Below are positions 6,159 to 9,830 of a stretch of DNA of 9,830 bases, one piece after another (position 1 is the stretch's first letter; every line of letters begins with the position of its first letter). The notes beneath the pieces are model-generated. The model made no database searches. It had not been told where the DNA came from and was given only the letters and a program-made list of their open reading frames with translations. This stretch comes from Acinetobacter sp. SAAs474. Its GTDB lineage: Bacteria > Pseudomonadota > Gammaproteobacteria > Pseudomonadales > Moraxellaceae. The position numbers and the translations under genes were made by a program. Location: contig NZ_CP127910.1 in the NCBI RefSeq assembly GCF_032823475.1, forward strand, positions 1-9,830, in the 5' to 3' direction.

Positions 6159-6187
6159 TTGTTAAATTTATCAATACAGCATATAAA
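6159..6187 (+). promoter_or_regulatory. Promoter of the tRNA gene
   Basis: TTGTTA (6159-6164), a 17-bp spacer and TATAAA (6182-6187) would start transcription at about 6194, five bases before the mature tRNA. The tRNA therefore appears to be expressed independently of the upstream HTH gene. Confidence 0.6.
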
Positions 6188-6198
6188 GAACGCATTGA

Positions 6199-6275
<77 letters not shown>

Positions 6276-6287
6276 ATCCAGATATTA

Positions 6288-6319
6288 AAAAGCCAATCTT
6301 ATAAAGATTGGCTTTTTTT
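6288..6319. terminator. Bidirectional rho-independent terminator between tRNA and HNH gene
   Basis: AGCCAATCTT (6291-6300), loop ATA and its perfect complement (6304-6313) are flanked by A on the left and seven T on the right. It ends the tRNA transcript and, read on the other strand, the convergent HNH gene, whose stop codon is 8 bases away. Confidence 0.9.
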
Positions 6320-6326
6320 GTTTAAA

Positions 6327-7010
6327 TTATGGTTTAAAAATTGCTATTGCTCGAGCATCTTCATAAAAATTCATTTCTAACAGTATTTTCCCCATACCTT
6401 CTTCTACAAAAAATTTATAAGTAAAAACAGTAGAATTTTCTCCTTTTGCCTGAATTCTAGAAAATAACTCTTTAGTATTATTAGAAAAACTTTCTGAGAG
6501 CCCATTATATTTTGGATCAAGATCAGAAAGGAAAAGAGGAATAATTTGAATATTGCCTACGAACTGATTACCAAATTCTTTAAAATATAGAGCTCTAGCA
6601 CATGAATCTAAAGAGGATTCAATTCGATCCCTTTGAATCGTCAATGCAAGAGTTTTTACTATTTCTTTGCTTTCATTATCTTGAACATACACTACTTGAG
6701 AGTTTTTATTAAATTCATCTTTTAAACTTTTTTTAAAGTCTAATATTCTTTGTACTTTTGTCCTTGCTTGTTGTTGTCCTCTAAATCCCGATAAAATGGA
6801 TATTGCTAGCAAACAAAATAAATATTCATCATCTTTTGATTTCTTCCCATTATGTTCATCACATGATGGAACAGTAATTAACTGTTTTCTAAAATCTAAT
6901 GACTTTTCCTCAACAGCAAGATCTTTATTTTCTGGAAAAAGACATTTTGGAGGTACATGCTCTACAGTTGTAGCTTCAGCATTACACATATAACAAGTTG
7001 TTGTTGACAT
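6327..7010 (-). CDS. HNH-endonuclease-like protein
   Basis: This 227-residue protein has an N-terminal zinc/HNH-like module: C6-x2-C9, E17-H18-V-P-P with the likely catalytic His, then C50-D-E-H53-N54 and K-S-K-D-D-E to about residue 62. This CxxC...EHVPP...CxxHN arrangement is found in HNH-type nucleases, where it places one metal ion for phosphodiester cleavage. The remaining 165 residues are not recognised and may be a target-sensing or substrate domain. It is probably cytoplasmic, as no signal or membrane segment is seen. ATG 7010 has no clear ribosome-binding site. The first 11 bases of the gene plus 6 bases upstream are repeated at 7067-7083. It lies in the putative pdif cargo next to a restriction-modification system, so a defence role is plausible but unproven. 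Confidence 0.7.
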   Translation of the reverse strand: MSTTTCYMCNAEATTVEHVPPKCLFPENKDLAVEEKSLDFRKQLITVPSCDEHNGKKSKDDEYLFCLLAISILSGFRGQQQARTKVQRILDFKKSLKDEFNKNSQVVYVQDNESKEIVKTLALTIQRDRIESSLDSCARALYFKEFGNQFVGNIQIIPLFLSDLDPKYNGLSESFSNNTKELFSRIQAKGENSTVFTYKFFVEEGMGKILLEMNFYEDARAIAIFKP

Positions 7011-7083
7011 AAAAATCTATATTTTCATAAAAATCATAGTATTATAATTATATAACTCAAAAAAGTTTGTTGACATAAAAATC
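7001..7083. repeat. Direct repeat spanning the HNH gene start
   Basis: TTGTTGACATAAAAATC occurs at 7001-7017 and again at 7067-7083, exactly 66 bp apart. The first copy contains the HNH start codon (minus strand). The second offers another ATG at 7076, in the same frame, opening a 19-codon frame that stops at TAG 6 bases before the real start. This could be a short leader ORF or only the scar of a small duplication. Confidence 0.6.
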
Positions 7084-7086
7084 GTG

Positions 7087-7119
7087 TACGAAATTTAGTT
7101 GTAACAACTAAATTTCGTA
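7087..7119. repeat. 33-bp perfect palindrome with dif-like arms
   Basis: TACGAAATTTAGTTGT (7087-7102) and its exact complement (7104-7119) flank a single A. Each arm contains ATTTCGTA, the outer part of an XerC-binding arm, in opposite orientation. To the left, TGTTGACATAA (7068-7078) resembles an inverted XerD arm, spaced 5 rather than 6 bp from GTGTACGAAAT (7084-7094). This looks like a decayed or rearranged dif-type site. A terminator for the leftward operon is possible, but the stem is AT-rich and no T-run follows directly. Confidence 0.5.
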
Positions 7120-7131
7120 TAGCTTCTAGTA

Positions 7132-7662
7132 TTACTCACCAAAAACTTTATTGAAGTCACCATAGTTAACTTCTTTCAGTCTATTTAAAAGATACGCTGT
7201 TTCATCTTTATCAAGGTTTTTTTCATCAATAAGCGTAATTTTTTCAGTTAAACCAATAGTTAAATTACGTGAGTTGATACTGATATTTATGAAGCCACTA
7301 TTGAAAATCTTATCCAAGAAACTCTTAGGTCTTTGCTCGATTTGCTCTTGCGCATAATTTCCAAAAACATCTATACCCCAACTTTCTCCATAAAAATCTT
7401 GTTCATTTAGATGCGGACATACAAAAGCGACTCTAATAAACGATGCTTTAACCCCATAGACATGCTTCTGCAATAGAAAATTTGCTAAACCTGCTTTAAT
7501 TTCATCACTCAAATTAAATAATGAAGTACCTGTTAGTTTTGGATAAAAGACAACTAATGTCAGTTGATAGTCTTTTTCAAAACCTTCTTGCACAAAGCCA
7601 TAGAAAATTTGAACTGGATGATTGTCGCTACCCTCACTTGGATAAAATGCTTCATATAACAC
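7132..7662 (-). CDS. Unrecognised 176-residue protein, last gene of the transfer operon segment
   Basis: I do not recognise a family. The protein is soluble in appearance, with no signal peptide, membrane helix or cysteine motif. It has alternating hydrophobic strands (QLTLVVFYP, SFIRVAFVCPHL, INISINSRNLTIGL) suggesting a mixed alpha/beta fold, and a charged C-terminus. The start is GTG 7662, as there is no ATG near the 5' end and no internal Met; GGAG lies 11 bases upstream, slightly far. It follows the coupling-protein gene by 63 bp on the same strand with no strong terminator between, so co-transcription is likely. A role in conjugation or in immunity of the plasmid host is only a guess from position. 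Confidence 0.7.
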   Translation of the reverse strand: MLYEAFYPSEGSDNHPVQIFYGFVQEGFEKDYQLTLVVFYPKLTGTSLFNLSDEIKAGLANFLLQKHVYGVKASFIRVAFVCPHLNEQDFYGESWGIDVFGNYAQEQIEQRPKSFLDKIFNSGFINISINSRNLTIGLTEKITLIDEKNLDKDETAYLLNRLKEVNYGDFNKVFGE

Positions 7663-7725
7663 TTTTTCTAGTACTCCTTTATAGAACCGTACTAAGGTTT
7701 TTCGTTATTAAAAAAGTTTTGAGTT

Positions 7726-9543
7726 TTAGGCGACTTTAAAGTCCCTAATTGTTTTTAAATTAGTGCGTTTTGGCATGTTGTAGCACTCATAGTATTTCGG
7801 CATTTCCAATGTTCCATAAGAGCCGTTATACATCACAACGGCCGTACAGATCGGCAACTTAATAAACTCAGCAGGCTCAATAATGGATTCCAATTTAATG
7901 GACTTTGTTGTACCTACGTTTTGCGATCTGTTAGAAGATGAACTGCTTGCCCGACTTGATGAACTTGTACCACTCGTCTGGCTTGTACCTGCCGTTTCAG
8001 AAATGTATGTAGTTTCAGTTTGGCCGACCAATCGACTGCATTCCTCAGCCGACTCAATGTCCCCAATTCTAAAAACAATTTTTAAATTGCTAGAACCCAT
8101 GAACATTTTGTCGCTATTTGCGCCATATAGCCGATTTAAGCCCTCCAAACTTTGTAGATAGAGGAATGTAGGCATATTTGCAGAACGTATCGTATTGAGC
8201 AAATCAGTGAATTTTGGGATAGGGGCACAATTAATAATTTCATCTAAGGCAATGAATACCGCCTCACGATTTTGATTAGCTTGCAAAATACGCATAGTAT
8301 GCGCCACCATCGCCCCGAATAACGTAGCTGTTGAACTCTTATACTGTTGGTCAAACTGTAGAAATACGGCTTGTTTTGGCTGCATTAGAACTTCTTTTAA
8401 GTAGAAACCTTGTGCATTGTCTGATGTGGTTGCTCGAATACGGTCATCATCAAGAAATTCAAATGCTTTTGAAACAGCCGTCATCACCGATGCAAGCAAG
8501 CGATCATTTTGAGCTGTTCGAGAAACTTCTTTAGCGATATTTGAAACGCTGGATTTTTCAGACTGTCTTAATGCCTTTAACAACTCATCATTACTATCCA
8601 TGCTGTTAATATAATTTTGAGCATTCACCAGTGATGCTTTATCACCGAGTTCGATAAGAACTGCTTTAAGAATACGCCTAGCAAGGTCATTAAAAACTAC
8701 TGAATCGGCTGTATCATCTTTGATGATAATGTTCAAAATCTCATTGAGTTCTGCTGAGTCTTTCACTTCTGAAAAAATATTGTAGTGGTCACTAGCAACA
8801 TCAGTTGGATTAAACACCCAATCTTTATAACCAAAGAGTTTAAATACATTATTTGCTTTTAGAATCGCCCAAATTTCTGGCTTTACATCGGTTGCAACAA
8901 AGCTACGTCCTGATTTCATCCACTCCACAATTTGAGAAATCAGAAATGTGGTTTTACCCGAACCTGGTGCACCTAAGACAATGCCACGATCTTCATTCGT
9001 AACCCTTAAACTTTCACGATGAAAAGACCAATCAAGGTATTTTTGCTCCATCTCCTTGATACGCTTTTTAGGTAAAGTCTGATCCGTAAAGGCAATTAAT
9101 GGCGTTTTATTTTCAAATCCACGCTTTAATTCACTTAACAATGTCCCATAGCCTTCGGCAGACTCTTTTTTTATTCGTTCAACACGGGGCTTTGACTTCT
9201 TCCCAGTAAAATACAGATAAACATATAACCCAATGATTACAGCCCATGAAAAGAAGTAATTTTTTTCTGGTACAACAACATAATTATTTGAAAGTAAGTT
9301 GGTGATATAACTCAATAGATAGGTATGCGCTAAAACGACTACAGCAAGCAGAACAATGTTATAGCCGATCTCATATACTGGATCATGTGCTTTATAAATT
9401 TTCTTTATACCGACAACAATCATCGTAAAAATTACAATAATTGCTAAAGCAAACAGCGTATTTGCAAAACCAACAAACAGCGGTTTAAGGTGCAATCCAT
9501 TTATTAAATAGCCGTAATAGCTCATAAAAAAATTATGTAGCAT
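7726..9543 (-). CDS. VirD4/TraD-like type IV coupling protein (conjugation ATPase)
   Basis: This 605-residue inner-membrane ATPase would link the relaxosome to the type IV secretion channel and help pump plasmid DNA. Three N-terminal hydrophobic segments (about 21-46, 60-80, 97-112) precede a cytoplasmic domain with Walker A GAPGSGKT at 191-198 and Walker B VFIALDE at 429-435. The TrwB/TraD-type block IRSANMPTFLYLQSLEGLNRLYG follows at 452-474. A Ser/Thr-rich linker (514-540) separates the ATPase from a short C-terminal tail. ATG 9543 directly follows the stop codon of the preceding small gene and has GGGAG about 8 bases upstream, which suggests translational coupling. The family is TrwB_AAD_bind/TraG-TraD-like. 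No relaxase or channel gene is inside the window, so they must lie beyond the right edge or be supplied by another plasmid. Confidence 0.9.
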   Translation of the reverse strand: MLHNFFMSYYGYLINGLHLKPLFVGFANTLFALAIIVIFTMIVVGIKKIYKAHDPVYEIGYNIVLLAVVVLAHTYLLSYITNLLSNNYVVVPEKNYFFSWAVIIGLYVYLYFTGKKSKPRVERIKKESAEGYGTLLSELKRGFENKTPLIAFTDQTLPKKRIKEMEQKYLDWSFHRESLRVTNEDRGIVLGAPGSGKTTFLISQIVEWMKSGRSFVATDVKPEIWAILKANNVFKLFGYKDWVFNPTDVASDHYNIFSEVKDSAELNEILNIIIKDDTADSVVFNDLARRILKAVLIELGDKASLVNAQNYINSMDSNDELLKALRQSEKSSVSNIAKEVSRTAQNDRLLASVMTAVSKAFEFLDDDRIRATTSDNAQGFYLKEVLMQPKQAVFLQFDQQYKSSTATLFGAMVAHTMRILQANQNREAVFIALDEIINCAPIPKFTDLLNTIRSANMPTFLYLQSLEGLNRLYGANSDKMFMGSSNLKIVFRIGDIESAEECSRLVGQTETTYISETAGTSQTSGTSSSSRASSSSSNRSQNVGTTKSIKLESIIEPAEFIKLPICTAVVMYNGSYGTLEMPKYYECYNMPKRTNLKTIRDFKVA

Positions 9544-9783
9544 TTAGTCACTCCCTTTCTGCTGCTGTTTACCTTCACAGGTATCTAAAAATTGAGGTTC
9601 AGAGACAGGACTTTTGAGCCAAGAGCAACGAACCGTATAATAAAAAGATGCTTCAGAGCTTCTAAATTTAATTAAGTTTTGAGTCGGTTTTAGTTCCGCT
9701 TTATCACTCCAAATCAACAATTTGCAATTAATGCAACGACCACACAACGGCAATTTTGATCTTATTTCTGATGCAATACCCAT
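9544..9783 (-). CDS. Small cysteine-rich protein upstream of the coupling protein
   Basis: This 79-residue protein has C14-x2-C17-x2-C20, then RC53SW and FLDTC69, a spacing that suggests a small metal-binding fold. There is no signal peptide. Its stop codon abuts the coupling-protein start, so the two are co-transcribed and probably coupled in translation. ATG 9783 has GGAG 10 bases upstream. I do not recognise a family; the neighbourhood suggests an accessory role in transfer. Confidence 0.65.
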   Translation of the reverse strand: MGIASEIRSKLPLCGRCINCKLLIWSDKAELKPTQNLIKFRSSEASFYYTVRCSWLKSPVSEPQFLDTCEGKQQQKGSD

Positions 9784-9830
9784 CTAATTTTTACTCCATG
9801 AACCCAAGTACACGGACGTAATATTTATAC

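Noticed and set aside
7109..7140. ATTTCGTATAG (7112-7122) as the XerC arm of a rightward pdif
   Set aside because: After a 6-bp spacer the next 11 bases do not resemble an XerD arm, so only a half-site is present.
9786..9830. Possible 3' end of another minus-strand gene entering from the right edge
   Set aside because: Two frames are open from the edge, ending at TAA 9791-9793 and TAG 9786-9788. Neither can be preferred over so few codons, although an upstream transfer gene is likely.

Overview
The window reads as part of an Acinetobacter (Moraxellaceae) plasmid. Four things point there: the AT-rich base composition; a Rep_3-family initiator with iterons, followed by a small helix-turn-helix (HTH) replication DNA-binding protein; a textbook plasmid dif (pdif, XerC/XerD) site of the Acinetobacter type; and a gammaproteobacterial-type initiator tRNA. 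The species assignment is inference from these features, not from a database search.

Layout. At 1-847 (minus) lies a tyrosine recombinase whose 3' end, including the catalytic Tyr, is outside the window. About 1.1 kb without a convincing gene follows (848-1940). It is rich in hairpins, inverted repeats and short GAGCGnAGCGA-type motifs, and ends in a phased A-tract/AAGCTT segment. The replication origin comes next: eight near-identical iterons (1944-2138), then a promoter overlapped by an inverted partial iteron, then repB (2222-3220). Downstream are a palindrome with an embedded promoter and the small HTH/coiled-coil DNA-binding protein (3344-3865), which ends at a strong terminator.

A pdif site at 4017-4044 opens what looks like a cargo module. 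It holds a putative PD-(D/E)XK restriction endonuclease (4181-4981, plus) convergent and overlapping with a Dam-type adenine methyltransferase (4961-5836, minus). A 64-residue HTH protein (5931-6125) is divergent from the methyltransferase across a perfect palindrome that carries both -35 boxes. Next come a complete initiator tRNA-fMet gene with its own promoter and terminator (6199-6275) and a convergent HNH-type protein (6327-7010, minus). The module may end at a 33-bp palindrome (7087-7119) adjoining a degenerate dif-like sequence in the opposite orientation to the pdif site.

From 7132 to the right edge, all genes are on the minus strand and look like a transfer operon: a small Cys-rich protein (9544-9783), a VirD4/TraD-like type IV coupling protein (7726-9543) and an unrecognised 176-residue protein (7132-7662).

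Overall this is a replication backbone plus a transfer segment, with a restriction-modification and nuclease module between them that probably arrived by Xer-type recombination. The most unusual items are the plasmid-borne initiator tRNA with a T1/T72 mismatch, the overlapping divergent promoters of the restriction-modification locus, and the inverted-dif boundaries.
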